64,000 bases of DNA, taken from positions 62,001 to 126,000 of the forward strand of contig CANGQJ010000003.1 of assembly GCA_947456625.1 (NCBI GenBank). Direction: 5' to 3'. The notes under the pieces were generated by a model that ran no database searches, was not told the origin of the DNA, and worked only from the letters and a program-made list of their open reading frames with translations. Position numbers and translations under genes: made by a program. Below, in pieces: positions 9,873-21,324 of the stretch. How positions within the stretch are numbered: the stretch's first letter is position 1; each line of letters begins with the position of its first letter. Origin of the DNA: Bacteroidota bacterium (GTDB lineage: Bacteria; Bacteroidota; Bacteroidia; Chitinophagales; Chitinophagaceae).

Positions 9873-10987
9873 CGTTCAGGAATTTCGTTATTGGAAGCTA
9901 CTAAATAATCCTTATAACTGCAAGGACACCATTGTTCGTTATGTAATTGCATCCACCAGCGGCCGGTACTTTTGCTTTGTAAAAATTTAGTGTCAATATC
10001 AGAAAAGGCAATATGAAATTCCTTAAACCTTTCAATTTCAGATAAGGGGGCTTCCTTTTTGCCCTTTTGTACTCCGTCTACTATATACCAAATCATTTGA
10101 GCCATTTGTATAGCTGTAAGTCCTTTATGGTCCTGCTCGGCTTGGTATCCAAAAAGCCCAATGGTACTGGTTTTCCAGCTCATACCTGCATATTGCATTA
10201 AAACACAAGCCTCCTCGCCATTAAACCCATTGGGTGTAATTAAATTAGCAGGTGCATGTGCATTTTGAATAGCACTAATATCAAAACTCATCATATGTGA
10301 ATCCCTAATTACAGGTTCCATTTCTTCAATACTTTCTCTAACAACCCCTAATCTAAAACAGTCAAATCTTAATTTATCAATTGTTTCCAGCATATGCGGA
10401 TGCATAAAATAACTTTGGAAACCAATATGTGCATAATGATTTAAGTGATTAGGAAGTCCTGTAAATAGTTCTTCTAAAAAATGATCAGAAGGAAGTCTTG
10501 CCTCTAAATCTAAATCAATTTTTGCATCGGCCACCACTGCATTTACTAGTGTTGGAATGGAAGTATATGCATGATATTGTGCCAAGGTTAAATCGTGTGA
10601 GCCTCCAATAATAACCACTTTTTTATTTTGTAAAAGCAATTCTGAAATTACTGTTCTAAGTGCCGCATAACTATCGGCTATAGATTGCCCTAATTTAACA
10701 TTGCCTAAGTCCGCAATATTTACTTGCGCATGCCAATAATATAAATCATAAAAAGCTGCTCTTATTGCATCGGCAGCTGCATGTCCATTTAAAGCATAAC
10801 CAGCACCCCTGCATTCACCTGCTCCAATAATTACAATATCGGCATTGGAAATATCGGGCAGCGTTCCTTGGTTTACAAGTACATGTTTACCCAGTTGGGT
10901 ATCCCTATAACCCTCGTCCTTTGAAAGGAGGTCCAAATTAACGGGTTCAACAAAATCTTGAATAGACGAAAGTGACATGCGTATCAA
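9845..10987 (-). CDS. Arginase/formimidoylglutamase-like family protein with degenerate metal motifs
   Basis: GGSHDLTLAQYHAY, DAKIDLDLEARL, SFDISAIQNAHAP in arginase-fold context. Confidence 0.82.
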   Translation of the reverse strand: MIRMSLSSIQDFVEPVNLDLLSKDEGYRDTQLGKHVLVNQGTLPDISNADIVIIGAGECRGAGYALNGHAAADAIRAAFYDLYYWHAQVNIADLGNVKLGQSIADSYAALRTVISELLLQNKKVVIIGGSHDLTLAQYHAYTSIPTLVNAVVADAKIDLDLEARLPSDHFLEELFTGLPNHLNHYAHIGFQSYFMHPHMLETIDKLRFDCFRLGVVRESIEEMEPVIRDSHMMSFDISAIQNAHAPANLITPNGFNGEEACVLMQYAGMSWKTSTIGLFGYQAEQDHKGLTAIQMAQMIWYIVDGVQKGKKEAPLSEIERFKEFHIAFSDIDTKFLQSKSTGRWWMQLHNEQWCPCSYKDYLVASNNEIPERWLRALERE

Positions 10988-11048
10988 TTAACTATAGCAT
11001 TAACGATAAATCTGAGCAAACATTGTCTTCAAAAGGGTCAAATATGGA

Positions 11049-11756
11049 TTATTTCCCTAATTCATCCTGAAATTTATAGCCTATGCCCCTAATGGAAATA
11101 AAGTGAAGTGGATTTCTTACATCTTTTTCAAAATACTTTCTAAAATTAAGGATGAAATTGTCAATAGTTCTGGTATTTGGAAAAACATTATACCCCCAAA
11201 CAGCTTGTAAAATACGTTCCCTAGATACGACATTGTTTTTATTGTCAATAAGCAACTTTAATAACATGGCTTCCTTTTTGGTTAGTGTGATTTTTTGACC
11301 AGTAAATGTAATTGCCTCTAGCGCGTTAAAATCAAAATGGTTATTGGAAAATTGATAGTGATCATTTGAATTTATGGGACCAGACGCGCTTGATTTTTGA
11401 ATTAATTTAGAGACTCTTAATAATAGTTCCTCCAAATTAAATGGCTTAGTCATATAATCATCTGCGCCTATTTTTAACCCCTGTATTTTATTTGCACTTG
11501 TGTTTTTTGCACTTAAAATAAGAATGGGGGTTTGATTGTTTTTTAGTCTGACAGTTTCAGTGATAGAAAATCCGTCAATGCCCGGAAGCATCACGTCCAT
11601 AATTATTAAATCAAAATGTGCATGCTCTATTAAATTTAATGCGGCAGGGCCTTCGTATGCCGAACTAACCTCATAGCCTTCTAAAGTTAGATTTAATTTT
11701 AGCGCATCATGCAAATGCACTTCATCCTCTACTAATAAAATAGAATAATTAGCCAT
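11049..11756 (-). CDS. OmpR/PhoB family response regulator
   Basis: Receiver domain (LIIMDVMLPGIDGFSITE) and winged-helix C-terminal domain (RTIDNFILNFRKYFE). Confidence 0.93.
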   Translation of the reverse strand: MANYSILLVEDEVHLHDALKLNLTLEGYEVSSAYEGPAALNLIEHAHFDLIIMDVMLPGIDGFSITETVRLKNNQTPILILSAKNTSANKIQGLKIGADDYMTKPFNLEELLLRVSKLIQKSSASGPINSNDHYQFSNNHFDFNALEAITFTGQKITLTKKEAMLLKLLIDNKNNVVSRERILQAVWGYNVFPNTRTIDNFILNFRKYFEKDVRNPLHFISIRGIGYKFQDELGK

Positions 11757-11758
11757 AT

Positions 11759-12742
11759 TTAATTTAACAAATAAGTAAATGTAAAAATGCTTCCAGTTGG
11801 CGTATTAGCAACTACTTCTAGTTTTGCTTTATGAAAAACAGCAATGCGCTTACACAGGTATAAACCAAGCCCAGTGCCTTTTGTAGATCTTGTATACTCG
11901 GCACCCACCCTGTAAAATTTTTCAAATATTTTTTCTTTATCACTGGCTGGAACTCCCACTCCTAAATCTGCAACAGACAATTCTACCAAGCCATTATTTT
12001 CTAATAATTTAATGGCAATTGGATCCTTGGCATTTGAATATTTAATGGCATTGTCAATTAAATTATTTAAAAGTAATTGAAGCAAAACCGACTCACCTTT
12101 AATGTAAATATTTTCTTGAACAGTAGTGACAAAATTTCTTTCTAAAAATCGATTCTTAAAAATAGTAGCTGTGTTTTCTACTATTAAGGATAAACTTACT
12201 TCTTGCGCATTTGCTTGATATGCTCCCATGTCTAATTGAGAAGCCAATAAAATATTATTACATAAATTATCTAGCCTTTGCGTTTCCGAAAGTGAGGCGG
12301 TTAACATTTTTTTTTGCTGTTCCGCATCCAGCTTTCTTTTTAATAAGGTTTCAATATTTAACTGCGTAATGGCTATAGGCGTTTTTAATTCATGGGTAAC
12401 TGCCATCATAAAATTTTGCTGCTGATTAGAATAGCGGATTTGTTTTATTAAGGACCTATATACATAAATAGCACCCAGTAAGAATAAAAATAAAATAGTG
12501 AGCCCTTCGCCAATGTATTGTTTGTTTTTTCTTTGCTGATAATCCTGAATGGCATGTACTTTTTGAGTAAGCGCTGGATCGTTGGTTTGAAAACTACCAT
12601 ACTGCACATTTGCAATTTGATCGTTTTGCTTAACTAGCGCTACATACCACCATAAAAAAGCAGCAACCATATAGGTTAAGAACAACCAATAAAAAATACG
12701 GACAAACTGAAGTTTATTTATTTTTTTAAAGCTGCTTATCAT
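11759..12742 (-). CDS. Sensor histidine kinase
   Basis: HELKTPIAITQLNIETLL, NNLIDNAIKYSN, GTGLGLYLCKRI; two TM segments. Confidence 0.94.
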   Translation of the reverse strand: MISSFKKINKLQFVRIFYWLFLTYMVAAFLWWYVALVKQNDQIANVQYGSFQTNDPALTQKVHAIQDYQQRKNKQYIGEGLTILFLFLLGAIYVYRSLIKQIRYSNQQQNFMMAVTHELKTPIAITQLNIETLLKRKLDAEQQKKMLTASLSETQRLDNLCNNILLASQLDMGAYQANAQEVSLSLIVENTATIFKNRFLERNFVTTVQENIYIKGESVLLQLLLNNLIDNAIKYSNAKDPIAIKLLENNGLVELSVADLGVGVPASDKEKIFEKFYRVGAEYTRSTKGTGLGLYLCKRIAVFHKAKLEVVANTPTGSIFTFTYLLN

Positions 12743-13218
12743 GGCTTTATTTTTTCAACCCGAATACCAGTAGATAATATATTTTCAAGTGGATCCTCGC
12801 GCATGGTATGTTGTAATACAAATTTATAAACTCCTTTTTTAAACTTAATAGGCTCCGTTCCAACTGGAATTCTTTGATCAAAAATGTCGTCCATCCCAGT
12901 GCCAAGCCAACCCTTTTCGTCATCCGCTAAGTTTAAATTTAAAGACTGTTTTGTAACAGAGTCGTTGGGCGCTGTTGTATTTAATTGAATCCAAATATTT
13001 TTATAATGATAAGCGTTATGATGTCTTATCACAAAAAACACTTTGTAATAAGCACTGGTATCGGCAATAGTAAATTGATATTCATTTGCTTGCCTTGAGG
13101 GCCAACTATGGTTGGGATAAATTGTATTTTGCTCATAAAGCTGTTTGGTTTGACAACCTAATACAATTAGCATTGCCAATAAAGTATTTATTAAAAATAA
13201 ATTTTTAAATCGCAACAT
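12739..13218 (-). CDS. gldH: Gliding motility lipoprotein GldH
   Basis: Lipobox (VLGC); GldH-like sequence (YYKVFFVIRHHNAYHYKNIWIQL, GWLGTGMDDIFDQRIPV). Confidence 0.85.
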   Translation of the reverse strand: MLRFKNLFLINTLLAMLIVLGCQTKQLYEQNTIYPNHSWPSRQANEYQFTIADTSAYYKVFFVIRHHNAYHYKNIWIQLNTTAPNDSVTKQSLNLNLADDEKGWLGTGMDDIFDQRIPVGTEPIKFKKGVYKFVLQHTMREDPLENILSTGIRVEKIKP

Positions 13219-13221
13219 ATC

Positions 13222-14097
13222 TTATAACACATTTAGTATTTGTTCCTTTGCTTTTTCAAGCTCGTCCTTCATTAATATCACTGCTTTTTGAATTTCAATA
13301 TCATTGGCTTTTGAGCCTGTAGTATTTATTTCTCGTCCCATTTCCTGTAGTATGAATGAAAGCTTTTTTCCTTTTGAAGGATCTTTTTCCTTAAGTACAT
13401 CCTTAAAATAATTGCAATGATTGGTAAGCCTAACCTTCTCCTCCGAAATATCAATTTTTTCTATATAGTAAATTAACTCTTGCTCTAATCGGTTGTTGTC
13501 ATATTTATCAGCACCTACATGTTGATCTAATAATTTTACAAGCCCTTCTTTTATTTTAACACGGCGATTGGGTTCGTGAACAGCAATACTTGCTTGTTGT
13601 GCCTCAATTGCTGCAACCCTTTCTAGTAAGTCTTTTTCAATAGATTTCCCTTCCTCTATTCTGTGATTTGTTAATTGATCTATGGCCAATTGCAATGTTT
13701 TAAAAATTGCATTCCACTCTTCGTCGGTAATAATTTCACTAGTAGAAGAAACTACGTCGGGTAGTTTTAATAAAGTACTTAAAATATTTTCTTGAGCAAT
13801 TCCTAATTCGTTTGCCAATTCAACAATAGGTAAATAATAAGATTTAGCCAAAGCTGTATTAATGCTTACTGGCTTGGATACCCCATTTGATTTTACCGAA
13901 ATACTACATTCTACACTTCCTCTAAATAAGCACTCATTTAATTTATTGCGTATTTCAATTTCATAGGACTTTAAAAGCGAAGGTATGTTTAAACGAAGGT
14001 CAAATTGCTTGCCGTTAAGTGACTTAACTTCTATTAAAATTGTCTTTTCATTGAAATTAGTTTCTGCGCGCCCATATCCTGTCATTGAATGCAACAT
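13222..14097 (-). CDS. YicC family protein
   Basis: MLHSMTGYGRAE... and C-terminal FILQEMGREINTTGSKAND signature. Confidence 0.95.
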   Translation of the reverse strand: MLHSMTGYGRAETNFNEKTILIEVKSLNGKQFDLRLNIPSLLKSYEIEIRNKLNECLFRGSVECSISVKSNGVSKPVSINTALAKSYYLPIVELANELGIAQENILSTLLKLPDVVSSTSEIITDEEWNAIFKTLQLAIDQLTNHRIEEGKSIEKDLLERVAAIEAQQASIAVHEPNRRVKIKEGLVKLLDQHVGADKYDNNRLEQELIYYIEKIDISEEKVRLTNHCNYFKDVLKEKDPSKGKKLSFILQEMGREINTTGSKANDIEIQKAVILMKDELEKAKEQILNVL

Positions 14098-14155
14098 AGT
14101 ATACCTTTTTATTAGTGAATAAAGGTATTAAATTATAGGCAAGCAAGGCCACTTT

Positions 14156-14896
14156 TTAGAAATCAATGCCTATGAAATTTTTCTTTTTTTGCTGATATTG
14201 TATGAAATCAAAGGTATACAATTTGCCAGGCCTATGGGTTACATGGGTCTCCATCTCATCGGTGTCATTTAAAAAGCCCATAGAAGCAAATTTCTTTCTG
14301 AAATTCCTTCTGTCTAATTTAACATCCAATATTGCTTCGTATACATTTTGCAACTGCCTTAATGAAAATTTGACTGGCAATAAATTAAAGGCCAAAGGCT
14401 GTTCCTGAATTCTTTTTTGCAACCACCTGGTACACACTTCTAAAATTTGTTTATGATCAAAAGCCATTTCGGAGAGCTGATTTACGGTATGCCATTTTAA
14501 TTCATTGTCATGTAACAACAACTCATGGTGTTTTATATTTAAAAGTGAAGCGTAAACAGAAGTAATCACTCTTCCACCTGGATGTCTGTCGGGCTTGCTA
14601 AATGTATGTACTTGTTCTAAAAACACATTGGTCATCCCTGTTCTTTGTTGCAATACTCTGTTTGCTGCCGTATCCAAATCCTCATGGGCATGCACTTTAT
14701 CCCCCAATAGAGATAACTTTCCACGAAACTGAGATAAATCGCTTTTGATAAGCAATACTTTAAGGGAGTTGTCATGGAACCCAAAAATGACACAGTCTAC
14801 CGTTAATGGCACTTTTGGATAAGCGTTTACCAACTCAATGGCGTCTTTGTCTTCCTTAGCTAAATTAGAAACTAAGGACTTGTTGGGGTCTAACAT
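14156..14896 (-). CDS. Nudix-domain protein with C-terminal winged-helix (NrtR-like regulator)
   Basis: Nudix fold N-terminal region followed by FSLRQLQNVYEAILDVKLDRRNFRKKF wHTH; start taken at MLDPNK, ORF opens at 14929. Confidence 0.8.
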   Translation of the reverse strand: MLDPNKSLVSNLAKEDKDAIELVNAYPKVPLTVDCVIFGFHDNSLKVLLIKSDLSQFRGKLSLLGDKVHAHEDLDTAANRVLQQRTGMTNVFLEQVHTFSKPDRHPGGRVITSVYASLLNIKHHELLLHDNELKWHTVNQLSEMAFDHKQILEVCTRWLQKRIQEQPLAFNLLPVKFSLRQLQNVYEAILDVKLDRRNFRKKFASMGFLNDTDEMETHVTHRPGKLYTFDFIQYQQKKKNFIGIDF

Positions 14897-14966
14897 AAGC
14901 AAACTAAAATAAAAGCAATCGTAAGCCAAAATACGAAATAAAAGAATAAAACAATTTGTAATTTAG

Positions 14967-17066
<2,100 letters not shown>

Positions 17067-17129
17067 GGTCTATAAAATCTTGTATTAATAATTTTATCTG
17101 GCAAATATAATTTAATTCTTCTCTATCGC

Positions 17130-17220
17130 CATGGCCGCTAAAATTCATAAACACGAACTAAAAGTCTGAGCGCAGCGAGTTCACAATTTTAGATGTAGCT
17201 TTTTATTTTTAGCGGCCATG
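17130..17220. repeat. 91-nt intergenic element bounded by 14-bp perfect inverted repeats
   Basis: catggccgctaaaa (17130-17143) / ttttagcggccatg (17207-17220); inner gaact/agttc stem; between convergent ligA and asd. Confidence 0.7.
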
Positions 17221-17256
17221 TCGAGCTCGAAGCATGAGATGATTTATGAACACTTT

Positions 17257-18255
17257 TTAAATAATCCCCTTTTCATTTAAGTACTCTGCAATTTGAACTG
17301 CATTGGTTGCAGCGCCTTTGCGCAAGTTATCACTCACTATCCACATGTTTAATGTTTTAGCTTGTGTCTCGTCACGACGTAAACGGCCTACAAATACTTC
17401 GTCTTTTTCATGAGCCCATAATGGCATTGGATAAAATTGTGTAGCATCGTCCTGTTGAACCACAACACCAGGTGCAGCAGCGAGTTCTGCTATTAATTCT
17501 TTTAAATCAAATTCATTTTCAAACTCTACATTAACACTTTCGCTATGCCCGCCCATTACTGGGATACGCACGGTGGTAGCAGTTACTTTAATATTATCAT
17601 CTTGCATAATTTTGCAAGTTTCTTTTACCATTTTCATCTCCTCTTTGGTGTATCCATTTTCTAAGAACACATCAATTTGAGGAATGGCGTTTAAATCAAT
17701 TTGATATTTATAAGCCATTTCAGCTGCATCTAATTTTTTTCCTGCACGCTCATCCATTAATTGGTCTACTGCTTGTTTTCCTGTACCAGTAACACTTTGA
17801 TAAGTGCTTACGATTACTCTTTTAATTTTATACTTTGCATGTAATGGTTGTAATGCTACCACCATTTGAATTGTGGAACAGTTTGGATTTGCAATGATCA
17901 TATCTTCGGCAGTTAGCGCAGAAGCATTTACCTCTGGAACTATTAATTTTTTAGTAGGATCCATTCTCCAAGCGGAAGAATTATCAATAACACGAATGCC
18001 TGCTGCTGCAAATTTTGGAGCCCACTCGGTAGAAGTTCCACCACCTGCCGAAAATATTGCTACTGCTGGTTTTGCAGCAATACCTTCTTCCATTCCTACT
18101 ACTTTATAGGTCTTTCCTTTAAAACTAACTTCCTTGCCAACCGAACGTGCAGAGGCAACTGGAATTAATTCAGATACTGGAAAATTTCTTTCAGCTAGTA
18201 CTTGTAACATTTTTGTGCCTACTAGCCCTGTGGCACCTACTACTGCAACACGCAT
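17257..18255 (-). CDS. asd: Aspartate-semialdehyde dehydrogenase
   Basis: MRVAVVGATGLVGTKMLQVL, NPNCSTIQMVVAL, VPVMGGHSESV. Confidence 0.96.
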   Translation of the reverse strand: MRVAVVGATGLVGTKMLQVLAERNFPVSELIPVASARSVGKEVSFKGKTYKVVGMEEGIAAKPAVAIFSAGGGTSTEWAPKFAAAGIRVIDNSSAWRMDPTKKLIVPEVNASALTAEDMIIANPNCSTIQMVVALQPLHAKYKIKRVIVSTYQSVTGTGKQAVDQLMDERAGKKLDAAEMAYKYQIDLNAIPQIDVFLENGYTKEEMKMVKETCKIMQDDNIKVTATTVRIPVMGGHSESVNVEFENEFDLKELIAELAAAPGVVVQQDDATQFYPMPLWAHEKDEVFVGRLRRDETQAKTLNMWIVSDNLRKGAATNAVQIAEYLNEKGII

Positions 18256-18306
18256 GGTTATTGGTTTTTATTTTTAAAATTCATTTTAATTATTACAATG
18301 ATTAAC

Positions 18307-18336
18307 AAAAAAAGCCTTCCTGGTTAAGGAAGGCTT
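18307..18336 (-). terminator. Rho-independent terminator (possible attenuator upstream of asd)
   Basis: 10-bp perfect stem AAGCCTTCCT/AGGAAGGCTT, 5-nt loop, T7 tract on minus strand. Confidence 0.85.
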
Positions 18337-18377
18337 CTGAGTATATTTATTCGCATACAAACAATCAGACCTTCCGC

Positions 18378-18422
18378 TTAGCGAGGTTTTTTAATTTGTT
18401 TTGTATGTTTATTTTTATGCAT
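18378..18422 (-). CDS. Possible 14-codon leader peptide MHKNKHTKQIKKPR upstream of asd
   Basis: ATG...TAA short ORF ending 3 nt before a GGAAGG segment that can pair with the terminator 5' arm. Confidence 0.3.
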   Translation of the reverse strand: MHKNKHTKQIKKPR

Positions 18423-18461
18423 TGCGAAGCAAAATTAATAGCTCTTATTGTTTTCACCAAA

Positions 18462-19382
18462 TTAAACTAACTTAATTTCAAAGTTTACTAAATCAACGAA
18501 CGATTGTACGCGTGCTTTAATATCAGCATCATTTATCTCGGTTAAACGTTGCGTACCAAACTTTTCAACGCAAAAACTAGCCATCGCACTACCTAATATA
18601 ATAGCTGCTTTCATATTTTCAAAAGAGTAGTCTTTTGTTTTTGCTAAATGTGCTACAAAGCCGCCAGCAAAGGTATCTCCAGCCCCTGTTGGATCAAATA
18701 CTTCCTCTAATGGTAAAGCCGGTGCAAAAAATACTTCGTTCTCATGGAATAATAAAGCACCGTGCTCCCCTTTTTTGATGATTAAATATTTAGGCCCCAT
18801 GGTCATAATTTTCTTTGCCGCTTTCACTAAACTATATTCACCACTTAATTGACGCGCTTCACTGTCATTAACAAGCAATACATCTACTAAACTAATTGTG
18901 TGTTTTAAATCATCCATCATAATTTCCATCCAAAAGTTCATGGTATCCATGACAATTAATTTAGGACGACTTTTCATTTGCTTAATCACACTGCTTTGAA
19001 CTCCTGGCACTAAATTGCCAAGCATTAAAATGTCGCAGTCCTGATAACTCTCAGGTACCACCGGTTGGAAATTTTCCAATACATTTAATTGCGTATCTAA
19101 AGTATCGCGTGTGTTCATATCTAAATGATACTTACCGCTCCAAAAAAATGTCTTTTCGTCTTTTTTAATTTGAACACCTTCTAAAGTAACGCCACGGTTA
19201 GTTAACGCATCTAATTCGGATTGTGGGAAGTCACCACCTACTACAGAAATTTGTTTTACAGGAGTGAAATTAGAAGCACACCATGCAATATATGTTGCTG
19301 CACCACCAATAATTTTATCACTTTTCCCAAAGGGAGTTTCAATGGCATCAAAAGCCATAGATCCAACTACTACTAAAGACAT
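18462..19382 (-). CDS. PfkB family carbohydrate kinase
   Basis: PfkB C-terminal signature DPTGAGDTFAGGFVAHLA. Confidence 0.92.
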   Translation of the reverse strand: MSLVVVGSMAFDAIETPFGKSDKIIGGAATYIAWCASNFTPVKQISVVGGDFPQSELDALTNRGVTLEGVQIKKDEKTFFWSGKYHLDMNTRDTLDTQLNVLENFQPVVPESYQDCDILMLGNLVPGVQSSVIKQMKSRPKLIVMDTMNFWMEIMMDDLKHTISLVDVLLVNDSEARQLSGEYSLVKAAKKIMTMGPKYLIIKKGEHGALLFHENEVFFAPALPLEEVFDPTGAGDTFAGGFVAHLAKTKDYSFENMKAAIILGSAMASFCVEKFGTQRLTEINDADIKARVQSFVDLVNFEIKLV

Positions 19383-19546
19383 TTTAATTTTTTTTATTTT
19401 CAGGTGCGAAACTACGATTTTTAAAGCTAAGAAGTGAGTAAGGTTAAGCCTAAAATAACAACTACTCGTAAGTGACTGATAATCAAAAAACTAACAAAAA
19501 TTAAGATTTTTTGAAAATATTAGTGAGTTTTAAAGGTAAATTGGAG

Positions 19547-19554
19547 TAATTTTG
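19547..19554 (+). promoter_or_regulatory. Putative -7 box TAATTTTG upstream of TetR gene
   Basis: TAnnTTTG match about 27 nt upstream of ATG. Confidence 0.35.
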
Positions 19555-19580
19555 TAGCATAAATCAAGCAATTTTATATC

Positions 19581-20177
19581 ATGGCTAGAATTAAAACCGA
19601 AAAAAATTTATCTCGCAAAGACGTAATTGTTAGCAAAGCAGCTACTTTATTTAGAGAAAAAGGATACAAGGCAGCAAGCATGCGAGACTTAGCAGAGTCG
19701 GTGGGTGTAGAGGCTGCAAGTTTGTACAATCACATCAAATCCAAAAGTGAATTATTGCACGAATTGGTATTTAGTGTTGCCAATAAATTTGTTTTAAAAT
19801 TAGACGAGATTGAATCGGAGCCAATTAGCTCGCTTCAAAAAATGGAAAAGATTTTAAGATTCCATATCAGTGAAATGATCAATCATTATGAGGAAGTATA
19901 TGTAAGCGACCGTGAATGGAAACATTTATCTGACCCATACTTATCTAATTACCAAAATCAGCGCAGAGTATATCGTAAAAGATTAGCTGCATTAATTGAA
20001 GAAGGAATTAGAATCAAAGAAATTAAAGCCATAGACGCTCCTACTGTTGTATTAATATTTTTACACGCTGTTAGTGGAATTGAAAGTTGGCACCGTTCAA
20101 CAAAAAAAATTACTGCTGAGGAATTAGAGCAAAACATGGTAGCCATTTTAATTGATGGTTTAAAAGCAAATAAATAG
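19581..20177 (+). CDS. TetR/AcrR family transcriptional regulator
   Basis: N-terminal HTH: VSKAATLFREKGYKAASMRDLAESVGVEAASLYNHIKSKSELL. Confidence 0.92.
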   Translation: MARIKTEKNLSRKDVIVSKAATLFREKGYKAASMRDLAESVGVEAASLYNHIKSKSELLHELVFSVANKFVLKLDEIESEPISSLQKMEKILRFHISEMINHYEEVYVSDREWKHLSDPYLSNYQNQRRVYRKRLAALIEEGIRIKEIKAIDAPTVVLIFLHAVSGIESWHRSTKKITAEELEQNMVAILIDGLKANK

Positions 20178-20179
20178 AT

Positions 20180-20187
20180 TAACTTTG
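20180..20187 (+). promoter_or_regulatory. Putative -7 box TAACTTTG upstream of obg
   Basis: TAnnTTTG match 17 nt upstream of GTG start. Confidence 0.4.
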
Positions 20188-20203
20188 TTGTTAATCTTAT
20201 ACC

Positions 20204-21205
20204 GTGTCAGAAAGAAATAATTTCATTGATTACATCAGAATTTTTGCCCATAGTGGTCATGGCGGAGCTGGTTGCAAGCATTTTTTAAGAAACAAATTAA
20301 CTGCAAAAGGTGGACCCGATGGCGGTGATGGAGGCCGCGGTGGTCATGTAATATTAAGAGGCAATAGTCAACTTTGGACTTTACTGCATTTAAGATATCA
20401 TAAAAATGTAATTGCCGAAAATGGCGAAAACGGAAGTAAAAATAATTGTACCGGTAAGGATGGTAAAGATATTATTATTGAAGTCCCTTTAGGAACCATT
20501 GCAAGAGACGAGGAGACTGGAAAAATTGAAGCCGAAATTTTACATGATGGTCAAGAAATAGTTTGGTTGAAAGGCGGACGTGGTGGCTTAGGAAATAGCA
20601 ATTTTGCTACTGCCACACAACAGGTTCCAGAATATGCACAACCCGGTGAAGATGGAGTTGAAGGTTGGAAACAAATAGAATTAAAAGTTTTAGCAGATGT
20701 TGGATTAGTAGGTTTCCCGAATGCAGGAAAATCTACGTTACTATCATCTATTACTGCAGCAAAACCAAAAATTGCCAATTACGCATTTACTACACTTACA
20801 CCTCAATTGGGCATGGTAGCATATCGTGACAATCGCTCGTTTTGCATTGCCGATTTACCAGGAATTATTGAGGGCGCTGCCGAAGGAAAAGGCCTAGGGC
20901 ACCGCTTTTTAAGACATATTGAACGCAATGCGGTTTTGTTATTTTTAATTCCAGCAGACGCTAACGATCATAAAAAAGAATTCGAAATTTTAAAAAACGA
21001 ACTCAACGAATTTAATCCAGAACTATTACAAAAAGAATTTATCATTGCCATTAGCAAATCCGATTTATTAGATGATGAATTAACTGAAGCAATAGAAAAA
21101 GAATTGCCCGAAAATATTCCGCATATATTTATCTCCTCTGCCATTAATAAAAATTTAGTTGAGCTTAAGGACATGCTTTGGAATGCTTTAAATAAACCTA
21201 TTTAA
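20204..21205 (+). CDS. obg: GTPase Obg/CgtA (GTG start)
   Basis: Obg Gly-rich N-terminus ([30 protein letters not shown]), [12 protein letters not shown]. Confidence 0.96.
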   Translation: MSERNNFIDYIRIFAHSGHGGAGCKHFLRNKLTAKGGPDGGDGGRGGHVILRGNSQLWTLLHLRYHKNVIAENGENGSKNNCTGKDGKDIIIEVPLGTIARDEETGKIEAEILHDGQEIVWLKGGRGGLGNSNFATATQQVPEYAQPGEDGVEGWKQIELKVLADVGLVGFPNAGKSTLLSSITAAKPKIANYAFTTLTPQLGMVAYRDNRSFCIADLPGIIEGAAEGKGLGHRFLRHIERNAVLLFLIPADANDHKKEFEILKNELNEFNPELLQKEFIIAISKSDLLDDELTEAIEKELPENIPHIFISSAINKNLVELKDMLWNALNKPI

Positions 21206-21226
21206 TATAATTTTATCTACCTATTT

Positions 21227-21255
21227 AGCGCGTCAAAGTTGACGCGCTTTTTTTA
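21227..21255 (+). terminator. Rho-independent terminator after obg
   Basis: AGCGCGTCAA-AG-TTGACGCGCT followed by T-run. Confidence 0.92.
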
Positions 21256-21272
21256 TTATTTAAAAACAATAA

Positions 21273-21302
21273 AAAAAGCCTCCGAAATTTCGGAGGCTTT
21301 TT
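21273..21302. terminator. Bidirectional terminator (30-nt perfect palindrome), downstream of typA
   Basis: aaaaagcctccgaaatttcggaggcttttt. Confidence 0.9.
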
Positions 21303-21324
21303 ACTAGCTAATATTTTGTAAATA

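Noticed and set aside
18307-18336. Claiming a known lysine or SAM riboswitch upstream of asd
   Set aside because: Leader is too short and lacks recognisable aptamer core motifs; only an attenuator-like arrangement is supportable.
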